From: Eubacterium ramulus ATCC 29099
Lineage (GTDB): Bacteria; Bacillota; Clostridia; Lachnospirales; Lachnospiraceae
DNA length: 64,000 nt
Direction of reading: 5' to 3'
Assembly (NCBI RefSeq): GCF_000469345.1
Contig: NZ_KI271135.1
Span: 22,642 to 86,641 of the forward strand
The notes under the pieces are model-generated. The model had not been told where the DNA came from, searched no databases, and saw only the letters and a list, made by a program, of their open reading frames with translations. The translations under genes and the position numbers were made by a program. Positions 34,221-43,593 of this stretch are shown in pieces (the first letter of the stretch is position 1; each line of letters opens with the position of its first letter).

Positions 34221-35567
34221 ATGTTTCACAAAATATTAATCGCAAATCGTGGAGAAATCGCAGTCCGCATTATCCGCGCCTGCCGAAACATGGGAATCCG
34301 CAGCGTCGCTGTATATTCCAAAGAAGATCAAAACAGTCTTCATGTACAACTTGCGGATCAGCGTGTCTGCATTGGAGAAGGTCCTGCCCGCAACAATTAC
34401 CTGAATATGGAACGCATTATCACAGCAGCCCGCAATGTCGGTGCTGATGCCATCCACCCGGGATTTGGATTTTTATCTGAAAATGCAGATTTTGTCCGTC
34501 TCTGCAACGAATATGGTATCGCATTTATCGGTCCGACTGCAGAAGTCATCAACAGTATGGGAAATAAATCCCATGCCCGCCAGACCATGATGGATGCCAA
34601 AGTACCTGTCGTTCCCGGCACAAGAGAACCAGTCTATGATGCTGAAACCGGTGAAAAATTTGCGGATGAGATCGGTTATCCGGTAATGATCAAAGCATCC
34701 TCCGGCGGCGGTGGAAAAGGTATGCGCGTGGCACAGTCCAAAGACGAGTTTGAATTTCATTTCAACATGGCACAACGGGAATCTGCAAATGCGTTTGGCG
34801 ATGATACAATGTACATCGAAAAATATATCGAAAATCCGCGCCATGTGGAAATTCAGATCATGGCAGACAATTTCGGAAACGTAGTTGCACTTGGAGAACG
34901 TGACTGCTCGGTACAGCGAAATCATCAGAAGCTGATCGAAGAATCTCCATCTCCTGCCATCACAGAAAAAATGCGTGCTTCCATGAATCATGACGCAATT
35001 CTTGCAGCCAAAGCAGTGAATTATACAAATGCCGGAACTGTCGAATTTATCGTAGATCCGAAAGGCACTTACTATTTCATGGAAATGAACACCCGAATTC
35101 AGGTAGAGCACGGTGTCACAGAAATGGTCACCGGTACCGATCTGATCATTGAACAGATTCGCATAGCTATGGGAGAACCGTTAAGTTTTTCCCAGAATGA
35201 TGTCACACCAAAGGGACATGCCATCGAATGCCGCATCAATGCGGAAATTCCGGAGAAAAACTTTATGCCAAGTCCCGGTGTGGTTAAACATCTGCACCTG
35301 CCGGCAGGAAACGGCGTCCGTGTGGACACCGCCCTTTACACCGGTTACCGCATTCCTTCCGAATACGATTCCATGATTGCAAAAGTCATTGTACATGCAC
35401 CGGATCGTAAAGCTGCCCTGCAGAAAATGCGTTCTGCATTGGATGAAATGCTTATCATGGGTGTGGAAACCAACCTGGATTTCCAGTATCGTATTCTGAA
35501 AAATCCAGAGTTCTGTGAAGGAAAAGCCGACACCGGCTTTATTGAACGGATTTTGCGTCTGGACTGA
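34221..35567 (+). CDS. accC: Biotin carboxylase (AccC type)
   Basis: ATP-grasp enzyme of 448 residues that carboxylates biotin on AccB with bicarbonate. Motifs include ILIANRGEIAVRIIRAC at the N-terminus, the glycine-rich ATP lid KASSGGGGKGMR near residue 158, and FMEMNTRIQVEHGVTE near 285 with the catalytic residues. The length is that of stand-alone AccC. It is fifth in the pxp operon. A paralogue serving acetyl-CoA carboxylase presumably exists elsewhere in the genome; this cannot be checked here. Confidence 0.94.
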   Translation: MFHKILIANRGEIAVRIIRACRNMGIRSVAVYSKEDQNSLHVQLADQRVCIGEGPARNNYLNMERIITAARNVGADAIHPGFGFLSENADFVRLCNEYGIAFIGPTAEVINSMGNKSHARQTMMDAKVPVVPGTREPVYDAETGEKFADEIGYPVMIKASSGGGGKGMRVAQSKDEFEFHFNMAQRESANAFGDDTMYIEKYIENPRHVEIQIMADNFGNVVALGERDCSVQRNHQKLIEESPSPAITEKMRASMNHDAILAAKAVNYTNAGTVEFIVDPKGTYYFMEMNTRIQVEHGVTEMVTGTDLIIEQIRIAMGEPLSFSQNDVTPKGHAIECRINAEIPEKNFMPSPGVVKHLHLPAGNGVRVDTALYTGYRIPSEYDSMIAKVIVHAPDRKAALQKMRSALDEMLIMGVETNLDFQYRILKNPEFCEGKADTGFIERILRLD

Positions 35568-35619
35568 TAAATCCACAAATGTAAAGCATGATTTTTAATC
35601 AGAAAGAGAGGTCTTTACC

Positions 35620-36390
35620 ATGTATCAGGTAGATTTAAATAGTGATCTGGGCGAAAGCTTCGGCCGCTATACCATTGGAATGGATGAAAAAATCATTCCC
35701 CTTATTTCCTCTGCAAATATTGCCTGCGGATATCATGCATCCGATCCTGTCGTAATGCTCGAATCCATTGCCCGCACCAAAGAGGCTGGCATCAAGATCG
35801 GAGCGCATCCGGGACTTCCGGATCTGATGGGATTTGGCCGCAGAAATATGGCAATTTCCCCAGAAGAAGCCAAAGCTTATACGCTGTATCAGATCAGCGC
35901 TCTTGGAGGCATGTGTCAGGCAAACGGAATGCGTCTGCAGCACGTCAAACCACATGGAGCCTTGTACAACATGGCTGCCAAAGATTATGCCCTTTCTCTG
36001 GCTATCTGCGAAGCGATCCACGACTATGATCCTGAAATTATTGTTATGGGATTATCTGGAAGTGAAATGATCCGTGCGGCAAAAGACTGTGGCTTAAAAG
36101 CAGCCAGTGAAGTATTTGCTGACCGCGGATATGAAGAAGATGGTACGTTAGTAAACCGTCGCAAAGAAGGCGCCATGATCACAGATGAAGATGAGGCTAT
36201 TGCCCGTGTGATCCGTATGGTAAAAGAAGGCGTTGTCACTGCTGTCACCGGAAAAGATATTCCGATTCAGGCTGATTCTGTATGTGTACACGGAGATGGC
36301 GAAAAAGCATTGCTTTTTGTAGAAAAAATCCGTAAAGTACTTACTGAAAATGACGTACAGATCTGTCCGCTCGCCGATATAATTGGCTAA
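35620..36390 (+). CDS. pxpA: 5-oxoprolinase subunit PxpA (LamB/YcsF family)
   Basis: Glycoside hydrolase/deacetylase-like barrel of 256 residues. VDLNSDLGESFG at the start, NIACGYHASDP near residue 30, GAHPGLPDLMGFGRR near 60, and VKPHGALYN near 110 give the expected metal and substrate residues. It forms the hydrolytic part of PxpABC. It ends the operon 91 bases before groEL on the other strand, behind a shared terminator. Confidence 0.93.
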   Translation: MYQVDLNSDLGESFGRYTIGMDEKIIPLISSANIACGYHASDPVVMLESIARTKEAGIKIGAHPGLPDLMGFGRRNMAISPEEAKAYTLYQISALGGMCQANGMRLQHVKPHGALYNMAAKDYALSLAICEAIHDYDPEIIVMGLSGSEMIRAAKDCGLKAASEVFADRGYEEDGTLVNRRKEGAMITDEDEAIARVIRMVKEGVVTAVTGKDIPIQADSVCVHGDGEKALLFVEKIRKVLTENDVQICPLADIIG

Positions 36391-36416
36391 ACGATATGTT
36401 GTAAAAAAGAAAGTCC

Positions 36417-36456
36417 AAAAAGCCGTCCCACATGCAAGCATGCGGACGGCTTTTTT
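36417..36456. terminator. Bidirectional terminator between pxpA and groEL
   Basis: AGCCGTCC (36421-36428) pairs with GGACGGCT (36444-36451); the tip is CATGCAAGCATG. A-run before and T-run after serve both converging operons. Confidence 0.85.
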
Positions 36457-36481
36457 GTTAGGGCATATGTGAGCTGTTGAA

Positions 36482-38122
<1,641 letters not shown>

Positions 38123-38131
38123 TCAATTTTA

Positions 38132-38416
38132 TTACTCTACTACAGCAAGGATGTCATTCTGTCTTACGATGATGTACTCCTCACCCTCTAATTTTACTTC
38201 GTTACCTGCATATTTAGAATAAATAACTTTATCACCAGGTTTTACCTGCATGGTTACTTCTTTACCATCTACCATTCCACCAGGTCCTACAGCGATTACT
38301 TCTGCTTCCTGTGGTTTCTCCTGTGCACTTGTTGTAAGGATCAGACCGGATTTTGTGGTCTCTTCTGCCTCTACCTGTTTTAATACAACTCTGTCACCTA
38401 ATGGTACTAATTTCAT
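38132..38416 (-). CDS. groES: Co-chaperonin GroES
   Basis: 10-kDa lid of the GroEL ring, 94 residues, with the start MKLVPLGDRVVLK, mobile loop region TTKSGLILT and the C-terminal EGEEYIIVRQNDILAV signature. ATG 38416 has an AAGGAGG site; the frame reading back to 38479 crosses the CIRCE element and is not credible as coding. Confidence 0.97.
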   Translation of the reverse strand: MKLVPLGDRVVLKQVEAEETTKSGLILTTSAQEKPQEAEVIAVGPGGMVDGKEVTMQVKPGDKVIYSKYAGNEVKLEGEEYIIVRQNDILAVVE

Positions 38417-38468
38417 GATGTGATTCCTCCTTATTCTATATATAAGTTCTATGCTTTCTTTTGTTTTA

Positions 38469-38495
38469 TTAGCACTCATTTCTTCTGAGTGCTAA
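38469..38495 (-). promoter_or_regulatory. CIRCE operator for HrcA
   Basis: The canonical TTAGCACTC-N9-GAGTGCTAA is perfect (38469-38477 and 38487-38495). It lies just downstream of the groES -10 box, so HrcA binding would block the operon until heat stress. Confidence 0.97.
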
Positions 38496-38506
38496 CCGAT
38501 AGTCAT

Positions 38507-38535
38507 ATAATAGTTTTTTTGCACCTGAATCGCAA
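38507..38535 (-). promoter_or_regulatory. Promoter of groESL
   Basis: TTGCGA (38535-38530) and TATTAT (38512-38507) on the minus strand, 17-base spacer, with the start site predicted at the edge of CIRCE. Confidence 0.7.
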
Positions 38536-38622
38536 CTAAATGATTTCGTATATATGTGTGTATTTTTTCCACTTTCCTCTTATATACTCTTTTTTTCTTA
38601 CTTTTTCTCACTTTTTCATTTT

Positions 38623-39402
38623 TTAAATCAATGCAAAATGCTTCAGTGCATGATAAATACCGTCTTCATGCAACCCCCTGGTTACATAGTCCGCATGCTC
38701 TTTAGCCACATCCGTTCCGTCCCCCATCGCAACTCCCACACCGGCAAACTCCAGCATGTCTACATCATTGGCACTGTCACCGAATGCATAGGTATCCTTT
38801 ACATCAATTCCCAGTTTTTCGCATACAAAAGCAATTCCGCTCGCTTTGCTGTATCCTTTTGGTACTACTTCCATGGCCACATCCCCGTGAACCATAAAAT
38901 CATAATCATCCTTTAATAATTCGATCACCGCCGGATAATCCCGATCATGGATTAAAACAGAAAACTTACTTGCTTCCCACTGTTCCTCATGCCCTTGAAT
39001 CGGCAGCATACAGTCTTTCATAACCTCCAGCAGATATCTTCCGTATGCATCTCTGCTGATCTTGTCTGCATCCATGTACAGCATATGGCGGCCTTCCATA
39101 ACCATGGCAATATCATAATCATAAAATACCTGTACTGCCTTTTTCAATAATTCCCGGTCAATCTCTTTGTACAGCATTTCTTTTCCTTTATATTCTATAA
39201 AGGTGCCACAACCGCAGACAATGCCGTCAAATCCCATACCGAGCAGCTCTTCACTGTTGATAAACACGCGTGTCCTTCCACTGCAGAGGAAGGTCTGATG
39301 TCCGTTCTCCTGAAGCTGATGAATTGCTTCTTTTGTGCTCTGTGGAATGTTATTGTCCCTGTCCCATAAAGTCCCGTCAATATCAAAAAAAATCGCTGCC
39401 AT
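38623..39402 (-). CDS. Cof-type HAD-superfamily sugar phosphatase
   Basis: HAD phosphatase of 259 residues with a C2B cap. Motif I is FFDIDGTLWDRD (nucleophile Asp8 and acid Asp10), motif II SGRT near residue 41, and motif IV FGDSANDVDML near 208. Such Cof-like enzymes dephosphorylate sugar phosphates or flavin precursors with loose specificity. It stands alone behind groESL, and no neighbour suggests a substrate. Confidence 0.87.
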   Translation of the reverse strand: MAAIFFDIDGTLWDRDNNIPQSTKEAIHQLQENGHQTFLCSGRTRVFINSEELLGMGFDGIVCGCGTFIEYKGKEMLYKEIDRELLKKAVQVFYDYDIAMVMEGRHMLYMDADKISRDAYGRYLLEVMKDCMLPIQGHEEQWEASKFSVLIHDRDYPAVIELLKDDYDFMVHGDVAMEVVPKGYSKASGIAFVCEKLGIDVKDTYAFGDSANDVDMLEFAGVGVAMGDGTDVAKEHADYVTRGLHEDGIYHALKHFALI

Positions 39403-39563
39403 ATATGTATGTGTTCCTTTCTTCTTACCTCATTTTTCCTGTTTTCTGATTATAACGGTTTTTACATACAAATGCAAATATTCAGGGTAAGTCATAAAGC
39501 ACTTTTTCCAGATGAAAAATCGTTCCTTTATTTTGAAGATTTCCTTAATATTCTTTGAATTCA

Positions 39564-39592
39564 CAGTTTCGCCACATCGTACATGCTATAAT
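39564..39592 (+). promoter_or_regulatory. Extended -10 promoter of the small membrane-anchored protein gene
   Basis: TGCTATAAT with TATAAT at 39587-39592; the -35 region (CAGTTT) is poor. The predicted leader is about 115 nt. Confidence 0.5.
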
Positions 39593-39634
39593 AAGTAGAA
39601 ACATGTAAAATCGACAACACATGAGACTTGATAC

Positions 39635-39678
39635 ATGATTCTGGTCAATGTAGTCTATTACATTCTTCTCAGAATCAT
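39635..39678 (+). promoter_or_regulatory. Two-part leader hairpin
   Basis: ATGATTCTG (39635-39643) pairs with CAGAATCAT (39670-39678), with an inner stem AATGTA/TACATT. It lies in the leader 35 bases before the start codon and is not followed by a T-run, so it is not a terminator. A regulatory role is only an inference. Confidence 0.45.
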
Positions 39679-39714
39679 TGCATTTTCTCACCGACATTAA
39701 GAGGAGGTTACATT

Positions 39715-40128
39715 ATGGCATATCCACATAAACGGCACCGTTTTCAAAAATTTATTGTTTTTCTGTTTGCTATCGTGATTATTTTACTGGTTAGCTATTT
39801 TGTTGCCTTACCAAAAATAAAAACAAAAGCCGCCGGCGTTGTAGCTGAAAAACTTCTGGAGTCACAAATCACATCCGATACATCTGCCATTGCAGGCGTC
39901 AATGCCCAGGAAATCCTTGATGCCATGAGCGACACAGACCGTGCAACCGTAGATCAGATCATTACAAATCATATGTCAGCAGATACAATGAAGGAAGCCT
40001 CTTCCTACATCACCAGCGGCGATACTGCCGGATTAAAACAATACGCAAAAGATACGCTGACTGCGTCTGAGCTGGAACAGATCAAAGAGCTTTATAATAA
40101 GTATAAAGGACAGGTTTCGATGAAGTAA
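39715..40128 (+). CDS. Small membrane-anchored protein of unknown function
   Basis: I do not recognise a family for this 137-residue protein. Residues 1-10 are basic, about 12-33 form one membrane helix (FIVFLFAIVIILLVSYFVAL), and the remaining 100 residues are hydrophilic and probably extracytoplasmic, built of short acidic helices (for example SDTDRATVDQIITNHM). ATG 39715 has a strong GAGGAGG site; the longer frame from 39628 has none and runs through the leader hairpin. It is monocistronic with a very strong terminator. Confidence 0.75.
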   Translation: MAYPHKRHRFQKFIVFLFAIVIILLVSYFVALPKIKTKAAGVVAEKLLESQITSDTSAIAGVNAQEILDAMSDTDRATVDQIITNHMSADTMKEASSYITSGDTAGLKQYAKDTLTASELEQIKELYNKYKGQVSMK

Positions 40129-40149
40129 AGCGTAACACTATATTAAAAA

Positions 40150-40211
40150 GGAGCGGAGAAAACTTACCTTGTTAGCTAACAATCGCTGCCAAGGTAAGTT
40201 TTCTCCGCTCC
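40150..40211 (+). terminator. Strong terminator after the small membrane-anchored protein
   Basis: A perfect 22-bp stem, 40150-40171 with 40190-40211, loop 18 bases. The T-run after it is short (CCTTATTT). Confidence 0.8.
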
Positions 40212-40436
40212 CTTATTTACAACATAATAGCTTACTGAAAACAGTACTGCAATATTTCTTGCGTAACTTGAAAACGCTTATGCCATAGCAAATTTATCAT
40301 AATAAACAAGTACTTCTCATTCCGATAAATTTAGTTTTTTAATCTTTCACTCTTTTTACTTTATTCAACAACTCCTGATTAGCATTCTTTACAAATCCAC
40401 AATTATCCCTATATAAAATCCAATTAACAAGTCAAA

Positions 40437-40451
40437 GTGACAAGATGTCAC
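40437..40451 (+). promoter_or_regulatory. Operator-like palindrome upstream of the MATE gene
   Basis: GTGACA and TGTCAC are perfect inverted halves around AGA, lying just upstream of the -35 position (40462). MarR- or MerR-type regulators of exporters bind similar sites; the regulator is not adjacent. Confidence 0.45.
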
Positions 40452-40461
40452 CCAAAAGTGG

Positions 40462-40490
40462 TAGATAAAAATATCAATGTGCCATATAAT
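40462..40490 (+). promoter_or_regulatory. Promoter of the MATE gene
   Basis: TAGATA (40462-40467, weak) and TATAAT (40485-40490) with 17 bases between; a weak -35 box is typical of an activator-dependent promoter. Confidence 0.45.
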
Positions 40491-40565
40491 ACAATAGAGG
40501 ATTGCGTTTTGGCAGAGTCCTATGTAAAATAATCGGACAAGGATGAGAAGAAAAAGGAGATTCTT

Positions 40566-41909
40566 ATGGGAACAAATGAAAAAAATATGACCACTGGATC
40601 ACCTGGAAAACTGATCATTACTTTTGCTATACCACTGATGCTTGGAAATATCTTTCAGCAGTTTTATACGATGGCAGATACCATGATCGTCGGACAGGTG
40701 GTAGGGGTTGAAGCACTGGCGGCAGTAGGCGCCGGAGACTGGCTGGTATGGCTGGTGTTCGGTATCATGACAGGTATCACACAGGGTTTTTCTATTCTGG
40801 TAGCTCAGTTTTATGGAGCAAGGGAAAAAGAAAATCTGAAATGCGCGGTGGCGAAAAGCTATATCATGACAGCACTGCTTTCTGTGATTGTACTTGCGGT
40901 AAGTGAAGGGGCAGTTTATCATGTTCTTTTGTTTTTACAGACACCGGATAATGTCATTGACCTGACAATGCTATATCTTCGGCTGATCTTTGCCGGAATT
41001 CCGATCATAGCAGCTTATAATATATTTGCAGCGATTCTTCGAGCACTGGGTAACAGCAAATCTCCACTGATAGCAATGACCGTAGCAGCGTTGATCAATG
41101 TGGGACTGGACCTGTTATTTGTGGCAGTTTTTGGCTGGGGTGTAGCCGGAGCAGCAGTGGCGACAGTCATCGCACAGGGATTTTCAGCCCTGTACTGTCT
41201 GATGGTGTTACGGAAAATTCCGGATATCCGACTGGAAAAACAGGACTTCTACAGACAGCCGGCAATGAGTCTGCGGCTTTTGAAAGTGGCGACTCCTCTT
41301 GCGATCCAGAATGTGATCATCTCTGTAGGGGGGCTTACAGTACAGTATGTAGTCAATGGATTTGGATTCCTGTTTGTAGCTGGATTTACAGCATCAAACA
41401 AATTATATGGAGTTTTAGAGATGGCTGCCGTTTCATACGGATATGCAATTACAACCTATGTAGGCCAGAATCTTGGTGCAAAGAAATATCAGAGAATCCG
41501 GAAAGGTGTGCATAGCGGAACTTATATGGCATTGCTTACTTCTGTTATGATCTCAGGTGTGATGGTGTTATTCGGACGCAATATATTGTCACTGTTTGTA
41601 TCCGGCGAACCGGAACAGATCCGACAGGTGTTAGACATTGCATATAAATATTTGTTTATTATGGCAATTTTTCTATGGGTACTGTATCTGCTGTATGTAT
41701 ATCGTTCGGCGATTCAGGGTCTGGGTAATACCCTGATTCCCCTCGCCAGTGGCATTGCAGAATTTGTGATGCGTGTCAGTGTTGCATTATTGTTACCAAA
41801 ACTGATCGGTGAAGACGGAATTTTTTATGCGGAAATTTGTGCCTGGACCAGCGCAGCTGTTTTATTGTTTATAAGTTATATGATTATTATACGAAAATAC
41901 AAAGAATAA
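40566..41909 (+). CDS. MATE-family multidrug/organic cation exporter
   Basis: Twelve-helix MATE antiporter of 447 residues, exporting cationic drugs or metabolites against Na+ or H+. The start PGKLIITFAIPLMLGNIFQQFYTMADTMIVG region and the matching second half (LLKVATPLAIQNVIISVGGL near residue 240) show the two-fold repeat; DinF/NorM-type residues are as usual in clostridial members. An AAAAGGAG site precedes the ATG. Its codon choice (frequent GGA, GCA, CTG, CGG) seems different from the neighbours with their abundant GGT/CGT/TCC, a possible sign of transfer. Confidence 0.9.
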   Translation: MGTNEKNMTTGSPGKLIITFAIPLMLGNIFQQFYTMADTMIVGQVVGVEALAAVGAGDWLVWLVFGIMTGITQGFSILVAQFYGAREKENLKCAVAKSYIMTALLSVIVLAVSEGAVYHVLLFLQTPDNVIDLTMLYLRLIFAGIPIIAAYNIFAAILRALGNSKSPLIAMTVAALINVGLDLLFVAVFGWGVAGAAVATVIAQGFSALYCLMVLRKIPDIRLEKQDFYRQPAMSLRLLKVATPLAIQNVIISVGGLTVQYVVNGFGFLFVAGFTASNKLYGVLEMAAVSYGYAITTYVGQNLGAKKYQRIRKGVHSGTYMALLTSVMISGVMVLFGRNILSLFVSGEPEQIRQVLDIAYKYLFIMAIFLWVLYLLYVYRSAIQGLGNTLIPLASGIAEFVMRVSVALLLPKLIGEDGIFYAEICAWTSAAVLLFISYMIIIRKYKE

Positions 41910-41940
41910 GGTTTAGAGGAATAAGTTTTTAATATGATAT

Positions 41941-41986
41941 AAAGAACTGCTGCATCACAGATTCATCTATGATGCAACAGTTCTTT
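41941..41986. terminator. Bidirectional terminator between the MATE gene and gltD
   Basis: AAAGAACTG-C-TGCATCA (41941-41957) pairs with TGATGCA-A-CAGTTCTTT (41970-41986), one mismatch; T-rich on both strands. Confidence 0.8.
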
Positions 41987-42075
41987 TATATTAAGCTGCA
42001 ATCGCATATATACTTTTCAAAATAATAAAAAAGAGGGATTGTTCATCAATGATAACAAATCACTGCACATCTACA

Positions 42076-43569
42076 CTATTGTACCGAAAGATAAGAATAT
42101 CCCATCAAGCTCTCATCTACTTCTCTGGCTGCTTCGCGCCCCTCACGGATTGCCCATACAACCAGTGACTGTCCTCTGTGCATATCGCCTGCGGTAAAGA
42201 CTTTTTTCACATTCGTCTTGTAACGGCCTTCTTCGGTTTCTACGTTTGTTCTGACATTTAATTTCACCCCAAAGGCATCTGCCACATATTTCTCTGTACC
42301 AAGAAATCCTGCTGCGATAAGTACCAGATCTGCATCCAGTTTCTGCTCACTGCCTTCCACCGGAACCATGTTCATGCGACCGGTTTTCTCATCTTTTTTC
42401 GCTTCCAGTTTTACAGTAATCAGACCTGTCAGATTGCCGTTTTTATCTTTCAAGAACTCTTTTACCGTTGTCTGATAGATTCGCGGATCATGTCCGAATA
42501 CGGCAATGGCTTCTTCCTGACCGTAATCTGTCTTGCAGATTTTTGGCCATTCAGGCCACGGGTTGTTCGCAGCGCGCTGATCCGGAGCTTTCGGCATCAT
42601 CTCAAGCTGTGTTACAGATACTGCTCCATGACGAATGCTTGTTCCCACACAGTCATTTCCGGTGTCACCACCACCGATGATCACAACTTTTTTGCCCTTT
42701 GCAGAAACAAATTTTTTATCTTTCAGATTGGAATCGAGCAGACTCTTTGTGGTCTGTGACAGGAAATCCACTGCAAAATAAATACCTTTTGCATCTCTGC
42801 CCGGTGCATTGATATCACGCGGATTTTTGGCACCGCAGGCAAGTACCACGGCATCATACTCTTTCATAAGTTTTGCTGCTTTTTCGTCTTTTCCCACATT
42901 TACTCCGGTGACAAAGTTGATGCCTTCTTCGGTCATCACATTGATTTTGCGGTCAATGATGTGTTTTTCCAGTTTCATATTCGGAATGCCATACATCAGC
43001 AGTCCACCCACACGGTCATCACGCTCATATACGGTTACCAGATGACCTCTGCGGTTTAACTGGTCTGCTACGGCCAGACCAGCCGGGCCGGATCCGATGA
43101 CAGCCACTTTTTTCCCTGTACGCACTTTTGGCGGATTTGCCTTCGCATATCCTTTTTCATATGCATATTCAATAATTCCGTACTCATTGTCCCGCACAGT
43201 GACCGGATCGTCGTGCAGACCACAGGTACATGCAGCCTCACACAGTGCCGGGCAGACACGGGATGTAAATTCCGGGAAGTTGTTGGTTTTATGCAGACGC
43301 TCGTAAGCCTGCTCCCATGTTCCCATATAGATCAGATCATTCCACTCCGGCACCAGATTGTGCAGCGGACAGCCACTGGTCATGCCCATGAGTGTCATAC
43401 CTGACTGACAGAAGGGAACGCCGCATGCCATGCAGCGTGATCCCTGAATCTCCTGTTTTTTCTTTGAGAGGTGGATGTGGAATTCATCAAAATTTTTGAT
43501 TCTTTCTTTCGGTTCAACCGCTTTGCTTACCTCTCGGTCATATTCCATAAATCCTGTTGGTTTTCCCAT
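42076..43569 (-). CDS. gltD: Glutamate synthase small subunit (GltD)
   Basis: NADPH- and FAD-binding subunit of 497 residues that feeds electrons to GltB. N-terminal cysteines CMACGVPFCQSG and GCPLHN (about residues 42-70) and CPALCEAACTCG near 107 bind [4Fe-4S] clusters. GSGPAGLAVADQL near residue 157 binds FAD, GGGDTGNDCVG near 298 binds NADPH, and TAGDMHRGQSLVVWAI near the end closes the FAD site. It follows gltB after 24 bases and is the last gene of the operon. Confidence 0.95.
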   Translation of the reverse strand: MGKPTGFMEYDREVSKAVEPKERIKNFDEFHIHLSKKKQEIQGSRCMACGVPFCQSGMTLMGMTSGCPLHNLVPEWNDLIYMGTWEQAYERLHKTNNFPEFTSRVCPALCEAACTCGLHDDPVTVRDNEYGIIEYAYEKGYAKANPPKVRTGKKVAVIGSGPAGLAVADQLNRRGHLVTVYERDDRVGGLLMYGIPNMKLEKHIIDRKINVMTEEGINFVTGVNVGKDEKAAKLMKEYDAVVLACGAKNPRDINAPGRDAKGIYFAVDFLSQTTKSLLDSNLKDKKFVSAKGKKVVIIGGGDTGNDCVGTSIRHGAVSVTQLEMMPKAPDQRAANNPWPEWPKICKTDYGQEEAIAVFGHDPRIYQTTVKEFLKDKNGNLTGLITVKLEAKKDEKTGRMNMVPVEGSEQKLDADLVLIAAGFLGTEKYVADAFGVKLNVRTNVETEEGRYKTNVKKVFTAGDMHRGQSLVVWAIREGREAAREVDESLMGYSYLSVQ

Positions 43570-43593
43570 TTTAATCCTCCTGTTTTACCGAAA

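Larger units (their letters stand above)
39403..39714. other. Intergenic region with promoter and leader hairpin
   Basis: This 312-base stretch is AT-rich. It holds an extended -10 promoter and a hairpin leader for the next gene, listed separately; otherwise I see nothing in it. Confidence 0.6.
40212..40565. other. Intergenic region upstream of the MATE gene
   Basis: AT-rich DNA of 354 bases with a perfect palindrome GTGACA-AGA-TGTCAC (40437-40451) and a promoter-like TAGATA-17-TATAAT (40462-40490). I see no gene. Confidence 0.5.
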
